Positions 54,014 to 62,545 of a stretch of DNA of 64,000 nucleotides are shown piece after piece. The stretch spans positions 28,261-92,260 of the forward strand of contig JBNKJS010000026.1 of NCBI GenBank assembly GCA_050291365.1, given 5' to 3'. Within the stretch, counting starts at the first letter, position 1, and each line of letters opens with the position of its first letter. The notes under the pieces were generated by a model. That model ran no database searches, was not told where the DNA came from, and worked only from the letters and a program-made list of their open reading frames with translations. A program made the position numbers and the translations under genes. Source of the stretch: JAAGZL01 sp050291365 (GTDB taxonomy: Bacteria > Pseudomonadota > Gammaproteobacteria > Chromatiales > Chromatiaceae).

Positions 54014-55408
54014 CTAAGTCCCAATATTGGTGCTGGTGCCATCCTCCATGCCGTATTTCTTGAGTTTTCTCCATAAGGAGACCCGGTCAATGCCCAGAAC
54101 CTTTGCCGCCTTGGTGCGGTTTTGATCACATTTATCCAATACATAACGGATATAGTCCTCTTCCCGTTCGATTAGGGTGGGCAGGCGGCCCCCCTCTTCG
54201 CGCACCACATGTACCGCATGCTCCACCAGGCTCTTTGGAAGATTGTCGCTGGTTAGATGATTTCCTCGCGCTAGCGCCACCCCGCGCTCAATAATATTTT
54301 CCAGTTCGCGTACATTACCCGGGAAATCATAATCCAGCAGAATGGCCATGGCGTCTGTATCTATATCCTCCACCGCACGATTCATGCGCATGGCATGCTT
54401 ACGCAGAAAATAGAATGCCAGTAGAGGTATATCATCTCGTCGTTCAGCCAGGGGGGGGATTTGTAGCCCTACCACATCCAGCCGGTAATAGAGGTCCTGT
54501 CTGAATCTTCCCGAGGCAACGGCACTATGTAGATCACGATGAGTAGCGGCGATCAAACGGATATCCACCGGTACGGCTAGATTTGAGCCAAGCCGCTGCA
54601 CCTCCCGCTCCTGAATAACCCGCAGTAGCTTCACCTGCATCCCAAGGGACATCTCGGCGATTTCGTCCAGGAACAGGGTACCGCCATTTGCTGCCTCAAT
54701 CAGACCTACCCGTGCTTCGGTGGCGCCGGTATAGGCCCCTTTCTCATGACCGAACAGTTCGTTGGCCAGGAGATCTTCCTGTAAGGCGCCACAGTTGACT
54801 GCCTGGAACATATGCTGGTTTCTGTCGCTGTGGGCGTGAATAAAGCGAGCCAGTAGCTCCTTGCCGGTACCGCTCTCTCCAGTGATAAGGATGTTGGTTT
54901 CGGTCTGGGCTGCCTGACGTGTCGTCTCCAGCAGGCGCTGCATTATGGCGTCCTGAGTGATAATGGATGGTCCGCTGGTACCTTGGGTAATCTGCTCCTT
55001 AAGGCGCAGGTTCTCCCTCTTCAGGCTTACCATTTCCAACGCATTACGAATAACCGACCTCACCTCATCCAGACGGAATGGCTTGGCAATGTAATGGAAT
55101 GCTCCAGCCTTCATGGCCTCTATAGCAGAGTCGAGAGTTGCGTAACCGGTTATCAACACCACGGCAGACTCAGGGGTTAGCTCTTTTGCCTTGCGCAGTA
55201 CCGCCATGCCATCTACCTTCTCCATCTTCAGGTCGGTCAGAATGACATCAAACTGTCTCTTTTCCATGGCCTCTATGGCGCCCATACCTGTTGTACGTTC
55301 AGTGACCTCGTAGCCCTGTTTGCGGCAGACATGGGCCAGGTTTTCTACTGCCGTTGCCTCGTCATCGACGATCAGAATCCGGCCGGTAACGGAGGCATCA
55401 TCATTCAT
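54014..55408 (-). CDS. Sigma-54-dependent response regulator
   Basis: This 464-residue NtrC-type activator has a receiver with acceptor Asp59 (VILTDLKM) and lysine in YIAKPF, an AAA+ domain with Walker A GESGTGKE, a sigma-54 contact loop in the GAYTGA form, Walker B GGTLFLDEIAEM and a C-terminal Fis-type helix-turn-helix (RTKAAKVLGIDRVSLWRK). I chose ATG 55408, with GAGGAGAG just upstream, overlapping the kinase stop by 8 bases. Its likely target is the divergent operon at 57117, which has a -24/-12 promoter and a palindrome upstream. Confidence 0.95.
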   Translation of the reverse strand: MNDDASVTGRILIVDDEATAVENLAHVCRKQGYEVTERTTGMGAIEAMEKRQFDVILTDLKMEKVDGMAVLRKAKELTPESAVVLITGYATLDSAIEAMKAGAFHYIAKPFRLDEVRSVIRNALEMVSLKRENLRLKEQITQGTSGPSIITQDAIMQRLLETTRQAAQTETNILITGESGTGKELLARFIHAHSDRNQHMFQAVNCGALQEDLLANELFGHEKGAYTGATEARVGLIEAANGGTLFLDEIAEMSLGMQVKLLRVIQEREVQRLGSNLAVPVDIRLIAATHRDLHSAVASGRFRQDLYYRLDVVGLQIPPLAERRDDIPLLAFYFLRKHAMRMNRAVEDIDTDAMAILLDYDFPGNVRELENIIERGVALARGNHLTSDNLPKSLVEHAVHVVREEGGRLPTLIEREEDYIRYVLDKCDQNRTKAAKVLGIDRVSLWRKLKKYGMEDGTSTNIGT

Positions 55409-56906
55409 GATCACTCTCCTCAGCAGGTAACAGCATAATGACTTGGGTGCCCGCATCAGCTCTAGAGGCAATAGCAAGACAGCCATCATGCTCCTTTATG
55501 ATCTCTTGTACGATATACAGGCCAAGACCTACACCACGGCCAGGTTCGTTGGTGGTGAAAAATGGATCGAATACCTTTGAAAGATTTTCCTTCGGTATGC
55601 CTGGGCCATTATCGGTCACCACTATCTTTATAACTCGACCCTGATAATCAGAAATGCACGTTAGGTTGCCTGCAACCTCAGCATCTTCAGGGATGACCGA
55701 AGGGTCTTTGTTACATTCGGCAGCGCTGATCTGAATATGCACGCCATCACCGGCGGCATGCATTGCATTCTGGATCAGATTGATAAGTAACTGTTGAATG
55801 CGCTGTTTATCTAAATTAAGGGTGAGATCAGACGGAATATCCACCACCAGTTCTGCAGAATATTCCCGTAGAGTCTTTCTTAATATGGTTAGAGTTTCAT
55901 CTACCAGGCCATGTAACTTAATACTGTGTTTGTGGAATACACGCTGGCGGCCAAAATCCAGAAGGGTTCGTACGATATTACGTCCGCGCTCAGTTTCACG
56001 GTCAATTTGAGTAAGCCAGGTTTTGAGCTGATCAGGATCTGCCTCATTAAGCTCCTCCATCAACAGTTGGCAGGATGAAGAGATGTTGGATAAGGGGTTA
56101 TTCAACTCATGGGCTACACCTGAGGCGAGGATGCCTATGGAAGCCAGTTTTTCCGATTGCAGCATGCGCTTCTGACGGATGTCCAGCTCCCTCAACATGC
56201 GATTAAACACCTTAGTGAAGGTTCTGAACTCGCGGTCCTGTGATGGAGGTTTCAAGTGATTGAAACGTCCATCCGCAATTGACATCAACCTGGACTCCAG
56301 CTGCTTGAGGGGTGTGACTGATACCCGTTTCAGGTAGCGTCCGATAATATAGATCGCAAGTCCAATGAAGAGAAGGGATATCAGTAGTATCCACTGGGAC
56401 TCCTGGATTGCCGTCTCAAGTACTCGGCGTTCCCGTTTGGCCAGAGCTTCAATAGATACAAAGATGTGGTGACCAACAGCCCTTATCTCTTCCTGGCGCC
56501 GATCTTTTTCAATTTCCGTTAGCGCATCCCACTGCCTGAGAAGATACTGGTAAGTGCGCAGGGAGTGGGCGGTTCCTGTAAGGCTGGAGTTGGGCAGGAT
56601 ATCGTCCAGGGTGTCTTTGTGTTTCTGAAGGATATTCAGGGAATCAGACGCATGTTTATCCGCTCGGGATAACGCCTCTGTATCTGCATAGAGAAACAGA
56701 TTTTTTTCCTCGCGACGCATCTCCAAAACCGAATCTTTCAGGTCTGATACCACTTCGCCTTCGGACACCTGCCACTCAAGGAACAACAGATTCAGATAGG
56801 TGATAATGCCGAGTGTCAGGGTGACGCCTACCAGCACTATGTATGCACTGGTGATTTTGCCCCGCATGCTGGATAGGTCGAATATGGCCATAACAAAACG
56901 CAACAT
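55401..56906 (-). CDS. Sensor histidine kinase
   Basis: This 501-residue kinase has a first membrane helix at about residues 19-43, an extracytoplasmic helical sensor of about 125 residues, a second helix at about 171-190, a HAMP region, then the phospho-acceptor His266 in SGVAHELNNPLSN and an ATPase domain with LINLIQNAMHAA, VTDNGPGIP and GVGLGLYIVQEI. It precedes and overlaps its response regulator. An alternative ATG lies 15 bases in. The sensed signal is unknown; the small helical sensor resembles four-helix bundle input domains. Confidence 0.95.
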   Translation of the reverse strand: MLRFVMAIFDLSSMRGKITSAYIVLVGVTLTLGIITYLNLLFLEWQVSEGEVVSDLKDSVLEMRREEKNLFLYADTEALSRADKHASDSLNILQKHKDTLDDILPNSSLTGTAHSLRTYQYLLRQWDALTEIEKDRRQEEIRAVGHHIFVSIEALAKRERRVLETAIQESQWILLISLLFIGLAIYIIGRYLKRVSVTPLKQLESRLMSIADGRFNHLKPPSQDREFRTFTKVFNRMLRELDIRQKRMLQSEKLASIGILASGVAHELNNPLSNISSSCQLLMEELNEADPDQLKTWLTQIDRETERGRNIVRTLLDFGRQRVFHKHSIKLHGLVDETLTILRKTLREYSAELVVDIPSDLTLNLDKQRIQQLLINLIQNAMHAAGDGVHIQISAAECNKDPSVIPEDAEVAGNLTCISDYQGRVIKIVVTDNGPGIPKENLSKVFDPFFTTNEPGRGVGLGLYIVQEIIKEHDGCLAIASRADAGTQVIMLLPAEESDHE

Positions 56907-56989
56907 TTCGTTTCAAATTGCAACAATCATAGCAGATTCCACTGGTTAGTGTATCTCCCGCGGCTATTTTTCTTTCTATCTCGCACCCT

Positions 56990-57004
56990 GTTGCATAATG
57001 CAAC
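56990..57004. promoter_or_regulatory. 15-bp perfect palindrome, candidate activator site (UAS)
   Basis: GTTGCATAATGCAAC is a perfect inverted repeat. Its centre lies about 96 bases ahead of the predicted start of the -24/-12 promoter at 57067, the usual place for an NtrC-type enhancer. Binding by the regulator encoded at 54014-55408 is inferred. Confidence 0.65.
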
Positions 57005-57039
57005 GCTACTTCAGGTCCTTGTGATTTTACACCCTTTAC

Positions 57040-57052
57040 AATCAATGGGTTA
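57040..57052 (+). promoter_or_regulatory. IHF consensus site
   Basis: AATCAATGGGTTA matches WATCAANNNNTTR at every defined position. It lies between the palindrome at 56990 and the -24 element at 57068, where IHF bends DNA to bring an enhancer-bound activator to sigma-54 polymerase. Confidence 0.6.
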
Positions 57053-57066
57053 CAGACATTAAAACA

Positions 57067-57082
57067 TGGCATGGGCGTTGCA
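57067..57082 (+). promoter_or_regulatory. Sigma-54 (-24/-12) promoter of the Usp-like/SLC13 operon
   Basis: TGGCATG-GGCG-TTGCA fits the consensus TGGCACG-N4-TTGCW with one mismatch; the GG and GC pairs are exactly 10 bases apart. Transcription would start near 57093, 24 bases ahead of the first gene. Confidence 0.8.
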
Positions 57083-57116
57083 ATCAGAGGGTTAAGATAT
57101 TTTGGAGATATAAGAT

Positions 57117-57668
57117 ATGACAAAGCTTAGTGACAGCCTGAAAAAGATGTTAACTGGGTTGGCCCACCAAGATGCGGGCGAATTTATGACTATGCACGAC
57201 AAAATGAGGGTGCTGGGACAAGGATCGGAAACTCGGAACAAGCCGTCCACACCTCTCAGTAGTGTGAGTAATATGCTTGCAACCCAACGAATCGCACTGA
57301 TCAGTGATGCTAGAGGGCTAGATGCTCCTCTCTCCTATGCAATTGACGCTTGCCAGCGCCAGGAAGCAACGATTGACCTGCTGATCCACGGTACTACCGA
57401 TGTGGAAAACCTCTCTAATATAGAGAAACGGATCAAAGAAGCTGGTATCATCTGCCACCGTATTCAACTTGGCACCAGGCCTGTCGACGGTGTTATCGAA
57501 TATATCAGTAATCACCCTGGATTAATTTTCATGGTATCGATGCCTGACGACGGCGTCGCCAAGTTGCTTATGGAAGAGGTAATACCCAAGCAAGGTGCAG
57601 GTTTTAATGTACCTTTAGTGCTTATTGATGATCCTGCATCAGAATATCCTACAGAACGGTGTGCATAA
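57117..57668 (+). CDS. Universal-stress-protein-like hypothetical protein
   Basis: I do not recognise this 183-residue protein firmly. Residues 56 to the end read as an alternating alpha/beta fold resembling UspA: RIALISDARGLDAPLSYA, IDLLIHG, HRIQLGTRPVDGVIEYI and LIFMVSMPDDG. The N-terminal 55 residues are polar and helical. No clear ATP motif (GxxGxxxxG(S/T)) is visible. It is the first gene of the sigma-54-driven unit and ends 15 bases ahead of the permease, so it may regulate the permease, as soluble Usp domains do for other carriers. Confidence 0.75.
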   Translation: MTKLSDSLKKMLTGLAHQDAGEFMTMHDKMRVLGQGSETRNKPSTPLSSVSNMLATQRIALISDARGLDAPLSYAIDACQRQEATIDLLIHGTTDVENLSNIEKRIKEAGIICHRIQLGTRPVDGVIEYISNHPGLIFMVSMPDDGVAKLLMEEVIPKQGAGFNVPLVLIDDPASEYPTERCA

Positions 57669-57683
57669 GGGTATTAAGACTAG

Positions 57684-59729
57684 ATGCACTATTTAGACCA
57701 AAATCTTCCTAATTCTATAGAACATTTTAAGAGTAGCGGTATGAATACACTTGCTGATGAAGAGCAAACAATAACAACCCCGGGAATAATTAGTCGTAAA
57801 CAGATGGTTGCAGCGGTAGTGTTTGCAATGTTGGCACTATATTTACCCTCTGTAGTGCCCACCATAGAAATCGCATGGGTCAGTATTATCCTGGTTGTTA
57901 CCATCTACCTATTTGCATTTGAAGTTGTGGGCGTAGATGTAGCGGCAATCACTATTATGGTGATATTGGGGCTCACCACCTTACTGGCACCTATCATGGG
58001 GCTGGAACAAGGGCTGGTGGATAACAAGCACCTGTTTGATGGGTTTTCCTCTAATGCTGTGGTCTCCATCATCGCTGTTATGATCATTGGGGCTGGTCTG
58101 GATAAGACAGGCATAATGTCCAAAGTTGCGGCTTTCATCCTCAAGGTTGGAGGAACTACCGAGGGACGCATTATTCCTATTATCTCAGGTACTGTGGGAG
58201 TCATATCTTCATTCATGCAGAACGTGGGAGCCGCCGCACTGTTTTTACCAGTAGTTTCCCGTATTTCAGCCCGCTCCGGTCTGCCAATGTCCCGTCTGCT
58301 GATGCCCATGGGTTTCACTGCAATCCTCGGTGGCACCATGACCATGGTTGGTTCCAGTCCGCTCATTCTTTTGAATGATCTGATTCTGACATCCAACAGA
58401 GCATTGCCTGCTGAGCATCAGATGGAAACCTGGGGACTGTTTTCGGTCACACCTGTAGGTGCGGTGTTGATTGTAGTTGGAATTCTCTATTTTGTTGTAG
58501 CCGGTCGATTTGTTTTGCCTAAGACCAAAAGTGAAAGTAGCACCAAGGGTGTGGATACCATGGAGTACTTTAAGTCTCTGTATGGCGTCCATCCTGATCT
58601 GTTAGAGGTTGTGGTTCCTGACGGTAGTGATCTGGTTGGCAAGCTTCTGGGAGAAGTTGAGAAGTCATATACCATCAGGGCCATCGGAGTTAAGCTCAGC
58701 GGTGAGGAGAGCCTTGTGGGCCCCGGATCTGTTGCTTACGATACCGAAATCGTTGGAGGTATGGTCCTAGGCATACTTGCCTCTCCCGGCAGTCAACATC
58801 GATTTGTGGAAGAGAATGGCCTCAAGAAAAGAACTGAGTTACGTACCTTTTCCGAGACACTCTCCTCCAACAAGGCGGGTATTGCCGAGGTGGTTATTCC
58901 ACCCGGTTCTCAACTTATAGGTAAAAGCGCACGTGAGGCCTGGTTGCGTAAAACTCATGGTTTGGGGCTGATTGCTCTGCATCGTGAGGGCGAAACTCTG
59001 CGCCAGGGCGACGACATCAGAAGCACCCCATTTCAGGCTGGTGATACTCTGGTTGCCCATACCACCTGGAGAAACCTGGCCCGTCTGGAGTCAAATCGTA
59101 ACTTTGTAGTGGTAACCACCGAGTACCCGCGTGAAGAGGAGATGCGTCCACATAAGGTATGGCAGGCTGGTGTTTTCTTCTGCATTGCCCTGTTCATGGT
59201 GCTGTTTACCGATATACGTCTCTCCGTGGCACTGCTTACAGGCGCTATGGGCATGGTTCTGTCCGGCGTTCTGAATATTGAAGAGGCCTATAAGGCAGTA
59301 AGCTGGAAGACGGTTTTTCTGCTGGCATCACTTATACCTCTAGGCCTGGCCGTTGAAACCAGCGGTACTGCAAAATGGATTGCGGAACAGGTTCTCGCAG
59401 TTGTCGGGCATATGCCTGTCTGGGTGATTCAGGGCTCTATCGCAGTTCTGGCTACCTTCTTCACCCTGGTCATGTCCAACGTGGGTGCTACTGTGTTGCT
59501 CGTTCCGCTGGCGGTCAATATCGCTATAGGCGCTGGTGCTAATCCGGCTGTGTTTGCCCTGACCGTAGCTATTGCCACTTCAAACTCATTCCTTATTCCG
59601 ACCCATCAGGTAAACGCCTTGATTATGGGTCCTGCCGGATACAAGGTAGCTGATTTCATGAAGGCTGGCGGCATAATGACCATAATCTTTTTGGTTGTAA
59701 CCATGGCTATGATGAATCTGGTTTTCTGA
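57684..59729 (+). CDS. SLC13/DASS family permease with two RCK_C (TrkA-C) domains
   Basis: This 681-residue carrier has about five N-terminal helices with GAGLDKTGIMSKVA and SSFMQNVGAAALFLPV, then two RCK_C domains at about 295-470 (EVVVPDGSDLVGKLLG and EVVIPPGSQLIGKSARE), then further helices with FTLVMSNVGATVLLVPLA and the motif SNSFLIPTHQVNALIMGPAGY. Relatives move sulfate, dicarboxylates or other anions with sodium. The substrate cannot be read here; sulfate or an organosulfonate is a guess from the sulfur-bacterial setting. The start may instead be ATG 57741. Confidence 0.9.
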   Translation: MHYLDQNLPNSIEHFKSSGMNTLADEEQTITTPGIISRKQMVAAVVFAMLALYLPSVVPTIEIAWVSIILVVTIYLFAFEVVGVDVAAITIMVILGLTTLLAPIMGLEQGLVDNKHLFDGFSSNAVVSIIAVMIIGAGLDKTGIMSKVAAFILKVGGTTEGRIIPIISGTVGVISSFMQNVGAAALFLPVVSRISARSGLPMSRLLMPMGFTAILGGTMTMVGSSPLILLNDLILTSNRALPAEHQMETWGLFSVTPVGAVLIVVGILYFVVAGRFVLPKTKSESSTKGVDTMEYFKSLYGVHPDLLEVVVPDGSDLVGKLLGEVEKSYTIRAIGVKLSGEESLVGPGSVAYDTEIVGGMVLGILASPGSQHRFVEENGLKKRTELRTFSETLSSNKAGIAEVVIPPGSQLIGKSAREAWLRKTHGLGLIALHREGETLRQGDDIRSTPFQAGDTLVAHTTWRNLARLESNRNFVVVTTEYPREEEMRPHKVWQAGVFFCIALFMVLFTDIRLSVALLTGAMGMVLSGVLNIEEAYKAVSWKTVFLLASLIPLGLAVETSGTAKWIAEQVLAVVGHMPVWVIQGSIAVLATFFTLVMSNVGATVLLVPLAVNIAIGAGANPAVFALTVAIATSNSFLIPTHQVNALIMGPAGYKVADFMKAGGIMTIIFLVVTMAMMNLVF

Positions 59730-59738
59730 AGTTTTTCC

Positions 59739-59785
59739 TTTTAGGTCTTGTGAAGCGAGATACATCCGCTTCACAAGGCCTAAAA
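59739..59785. terminator. Bidirectional intrinsic terminator
   Basis: A 19-bp stem pairs 59739-59757 with 59767-59785 (core CTTGTGAAGCG/CGCTTCACAAG), allowing one G-U pair. T residues before and A residues after give an end signal on both strands between the convergent permease and membrane protein genes. Confidence 0.88.
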
Positions 59786-59821
59786 AAAGGTGCTTGGTGT
59801 AAATCTAACGTTAGGCCCAAT

Positions 59822-61696
59822 TCATGCCGGCAATGAAATCCTAATGAGTTCATCTTCAATTTCTTCGACATTACCTACCATGGCGACTTTGTTCCGGTCG
59901 TAAAATTCAACAGTGTCACCGATATTGGCAATATTCCTGAGTTCTTCATCAGCTATTAGGCCCATAAGATTTCCTGGCAACTTCATGGTTTGAACACGTT
60001 TGATAATTGTATCGATAGATATCGTATACCAGCCTTCTGTAGGACGGACACGTCCATTCTCGCGCCGTTCATAATGTTTTGTTCCGATACGCGAGGTTAA
60101 ATAAATCGACATTCCGACAATAAATACAATTACGTCGTAAATGATCAGTTTTCCCATCTGTTCCGGGTTAAGAGCAAGCAGGCTAAATGACTTTACATCA
60201 TTTAATAAAAGGAAGGCGAAGGTTACCAGCAATAAATTGAGCGCCCCCTGAAACAGGGCGGGAATAAGGCTTTGCAGATAAAAGTGCCAGTTGGTCTCCC
60301 ATCCTAGAGTGGGCGTGTCGATCAAATAGCAAATATATGTAGAGGTAATAAATGCCAATCCACAGTATGCGGCAATATGAATGGTGGGGTTTACTGACGT
60401 AGTGGCCGCAGGCGAGGGCAGTAGGAAATAGAGCGCCGATATTGCGCCGAAAGTTACAAGGTAACTTGCTATGTTTACAACTAAGTAAATTTCCCATGGT
60501 CTTTGAGCGAAAGGAATAATGGGATCTTCAGGGCGTTGTATAACCCATATGCCATTCATGCTCAGGATACGTTTCGCAAACATGGTAATCAACAATGGTA
60601 TGACAAACATTGGAGTGCCAAAAGAGAGCCAGCGAAAAACCATATTTGGAGTGATTGTGAAATGGGTTGATTCAGAGTCTGCCAATCCTATCAATATTAT
60701 GGCGCTGAATGCTGTACTAACCAATATGGAAAATAGAATCACTGAACCTGTGAAAATAATCTGTCTGCTGGAGAAATTGAAATACTTGTCTGTAGTAACG
60801 ATCCAGCCAATTCGTTTCAGATTAGTGCAAGGATCCTCTGCGGTCTTGTTGGCCATAAACAGCAATAGTGTGATCAGCCAATAAACCTTTATAGATAAGA
60901 CGTCTATACTTTCTTTGGTGGTTTTAATGTCGTCATCATTAAGGTTGCCCTGCTTGTATTGCCTCATTTTTGGGATAAGTTTATCCATATAATAAGAGCG
61001 CAAAGCGAGCCATTTAAGGCCTTCTGTTTTAAGGTGTCGCTCGAACCTTGGGTCTTTACTCCATAGTTCGATGGCATGCATTAGATAAACTACCCTTGCC
61101 CACTTTCGCTCAATACGATCCTTATCGAAGTAGAAATAATCCTTCTCAATATCGCTGCGTACTTCATTGTTAATCCGGCTATTAAGGATGCCGTCCAGGT
61201 TAGTTCTGAATTGTTCTGAAGATTTATTTATTTCACTGAATCGCATGCTATCGAATACATACATCGCCTTATCAGGAATCTGAGCCCGCCTATGTAGACC
61301 CTCTTTCCATTCGGTCAATACTGATTCGATATAGGGGATTTTGGCTGAGAGGGTAATGAATGCAAGTGTGCCGACAACCAATGCTGCTGAAAAATCAGTT
61401 ACGACCTTCTCTCTACCAAGCATGTCAGATATCAGAAGCGGAAATATCAATGAGATAAAGTAGTAAAGAACAACGGTGATAAAAACAAACGATCCCAGAT
61501 AGATGTGATAACGCGTTTTTTCAGTCACGTATTTTGGCAGTGCAGGAACCATCTTTGGATCCTGGTCCAATACATCACGAATATATTCATCATCGGGGAT
61601 ATATTTGGGATTATTGAAGAATCGCGCGGCGAATATTATTACGAAAAAAGTGCCTACCAGATAAACAACATACGATGTAATTGTGATTTCAGCCAT
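59822..61696 (-). CDS. Large multi-pass membrane protein of unknown function
   Basis: I do not recognise this 624-residue protein. It has one N-terminal helix (VVYLVGTFFVIIFAARFF), two more near 70-125, a soluble helical region at about 130-265 (RFSEINKSSEQFRTNL and IERKWARVVYLMHAIELW), then about seven helices at 270-540 and a soluble C-terminal domain ending GDTVEFYDRNKVAMVGNVEE. I chose ATG 61696 with GGGAGG 6 bases upstream. It is a single-gene unit between a terminator and its own promoter. No enzyme motif is visible. Confidence 0.85.
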   Translation of the reverse strand: MAEITITSYVVYLVGTFFVIIFAARFFNNPKYIPDDEYIRDVLDQDPKMVPALPKYVTEKTRYHIYLGSFVFITVVLYYFISLIFPLLISDMLGREKVVTDFSAALVVGTLAFITLSAKIPYIESVLTEWKEGLHRRAQIPDKAMYVFDSMRFSEINKSSEQFRTNLDGILNSRINNEVRSDIEKDYFYFDKDRIERKWARVVYLMHAIELWSKDPRFERHLKTEGLKWLALRSYYMDKLIPKMRQYKQGNLNDDDIKTTKESIDVLSIKVYWLITLLLFMANKTAEDPCTNLKRIGWIVTTDKYFNFSSRQIIFTGSVILFSILVSTAFSAIILIGLADSESTHFTITPNMVFRWLSFGTPMFVIPLLITMFAKRILSMNGIWVIQRPEDPIIPFAQRPWEIYLVVNIASYLVTFGAISALYFLLPSPAATTSVNPTIHIAAYCGLAFITSTYICYLIDTPTLGWETNWHFYLQSLIPALFQGALNLLLVTFAFLLLNDVKSFSLLALNPEQMGKLIIYDVIVFIVGMSIYLTSRIGTKHYERRENGRVRPTEGWYTISIDTIIKRVQTMKLPGNLMGLIADEELRNIANIGDTVEFYDRNKVAMVGNVEEIEDELIRISLPA

Positions 61697-61783
61697 CACT
61701 ACCTCCCTGTTTGCAATTACCATAATGGATATGGTCTATGCTAAAGCTGTTTTAGTCCTCAGACAAAGATATCACGAGACCGT

Positions 61784-61813
61784 ATTATACCGCGAAGAGG
61801 GGGTGATTATTAA
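61784..61813 (-). promoter_or_regulatory. Sigma-70-type promoter of the 59.8-kb membrane protein
   Basis: A perfect TATAAT reads leftward at 61789-61784, with TTAATA as -35 at 61813-61808 and an 18-base spacer. The leader to the ATG at 61696 would be about 80 bases. Confidence 0.5.
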
Positions 61814-62048
61814 GGTGTAGTAATTCAATAGGGTCTCAGGGGACCTATGTTTAATACCTTACCCCTTTCAGCGCCTAAGGTTATAAACCATAAATTCCAG
61901 ACAGCCGCACAATTTTTTATTTTTCGCGATGTTACACAATTTTCATTTTAATCTTGCTTAGCTGCCGAGAGACATCCCGATGTTCATGGGTTTGCCAAGT
62001 GTGTTAACGCTGCTGGTCAATCAACTCTTGGTTCAAGAGTGTTCCTAT

Positions 62049-62064
62049 TGTTTTGGTAAACACA
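62049..62064 (+). promoter_or_regulatory. NifA-type upstream activator site 1 (TGT-N10-ACA)
   Basis: TGT at 62049-62051 and ACA at 62062-62064 are exactly 10 bases apart. The centre is about 97 bases ahead of the predicted transcription start, in the normal range for NifA. Confidence 0.65.
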
Positions 62065-62070
62065 CATAAA

Positions 62071-62086
62071 TGTAGGAGATATAACA
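62071..62086 (+). promoter_or_regulatory. NifA-type upstream activator site 2 (TGT-N10-ACA)
   Basis: TGT at 62071-62073 and ACA at 62084-62086 are exactly 10 bases apart. It begins 22 bases after site 1, about two helical turns, so both would face the same side of the DNA. Confidence 0.65.
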
Positions 62087-62110
62087 AATATTGAGGTTCT
62101 TCCTATGAAT

Positions 62111-62123
62111 AATCAATAAGTTA
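62111..62123 (+). promoter_or_regulatory. IHF consensus site
   Basis: AATCAATAAGTTA matches WATCAANNNNTTR at every defined position and lies between the NifA-type boxes and the -24 element, the usual place for IHF in nif promoters. Confidence 0.6.
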
Positions 62124-62127
62124 TAAG

Positions 62128-62143
62128 TGGCATTCAATTTGCA
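62128..62143 (+). promoter_or_regulatory. Sigma-54 (-24/-12) promoter of the ferredoxin-cowN operon
   Basis: TGGCATT-CAAT-TTGCA fits the -24/-12 consensus with GG and GC pairs exactly 10 bases apart. Transcription would start near 62154, 26 bases ahead of the ferredoxin ATG. Confidence 0.82.
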
Positions 62144-62179
62144 GGTATGTGCTCAGTCAATTAACCAATGGAGGTCACA

Positions 62180-62545
62180 ATGGCTACAATCTATTTCTCA
62201 TCACCTGTAATGAGCAGCAATAAAAAGGTCACTGCAGTCGCTGGAAAGCGCGACACTCTGTTGGCTGTTGCCAAGGAGAACAATGTCCCAATCCCGTTTG
62301 ATTGTACAGACGGCGAGTGCGGATCTTGCCTGGTGCAGATAACTCACCTGGATGGAGAGAGAATCAAGGGCATTATGCTGACCGACAAAGAGCGTGACGT
62401 ATTAAAATCCCTAGGGAAACTGCCGGAACAGGAAGAAGAGCGCGCTTATGTCCAAGATCTGCCACCTACCTATCGTCTTGCCTGCCAGACTATCGTTACC
62501 GATGAAGATCTGTTGGTGCAGTTTTCAGGTGAGCCTGGTACATGA
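62180..62545 (+). CDS. [2Fe-2S] ferredoxin, Shethna FeSII-type nitrogenase-protective protein
   Basis: This 121-residue ferredoxin starts MATIYFSSPVMSSNKKV and keeps AVAGKRDTLLAVA, very like Azotobacter FeSII as I remember it. Cluster ligands are Cys42, Cys47, Cys50 (CTDGECGSC) and Cys102 (RLACQT). The 51-residue gap before the last cysteine is longer than in plant ferredoxins and matches the lid loop of FeSII. FeSII locks nitrogenase into an O2-stable complex. I chose ATG 62180 with GGAGG 6 bases upstream; ATG 62168 is in frame. It is read from a NifA-like promoter and overlaps cowN by 4 bases. Confidence 0.93.
   Translation: MATIYFSSPVMSSNKKVTAVAGKRDTLLAVAKENNVPIPFDCTDGECGSCLVQITHLDGERIKGIMLTDKERDVLKSLGKLPEQEEERAYVQDLPPTYRLACQTIVTDEDLLVQFSGEPGT

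Larger units (their letters stand above)
61697..62179. other. Divergent regulatory spacer upstream of the ferredoxin-cowN operon
   Basis: This spacer of about 480 bases holds no supported gene. Its left part contains a leftward sigma-70-type promoter; its right part contains two TGT-N10-ACA boxes, an IHF site and a -24/-12 promoter, listed separately. Between about 61830 and 62040 I see nothing definite. Confidence 0.7.
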
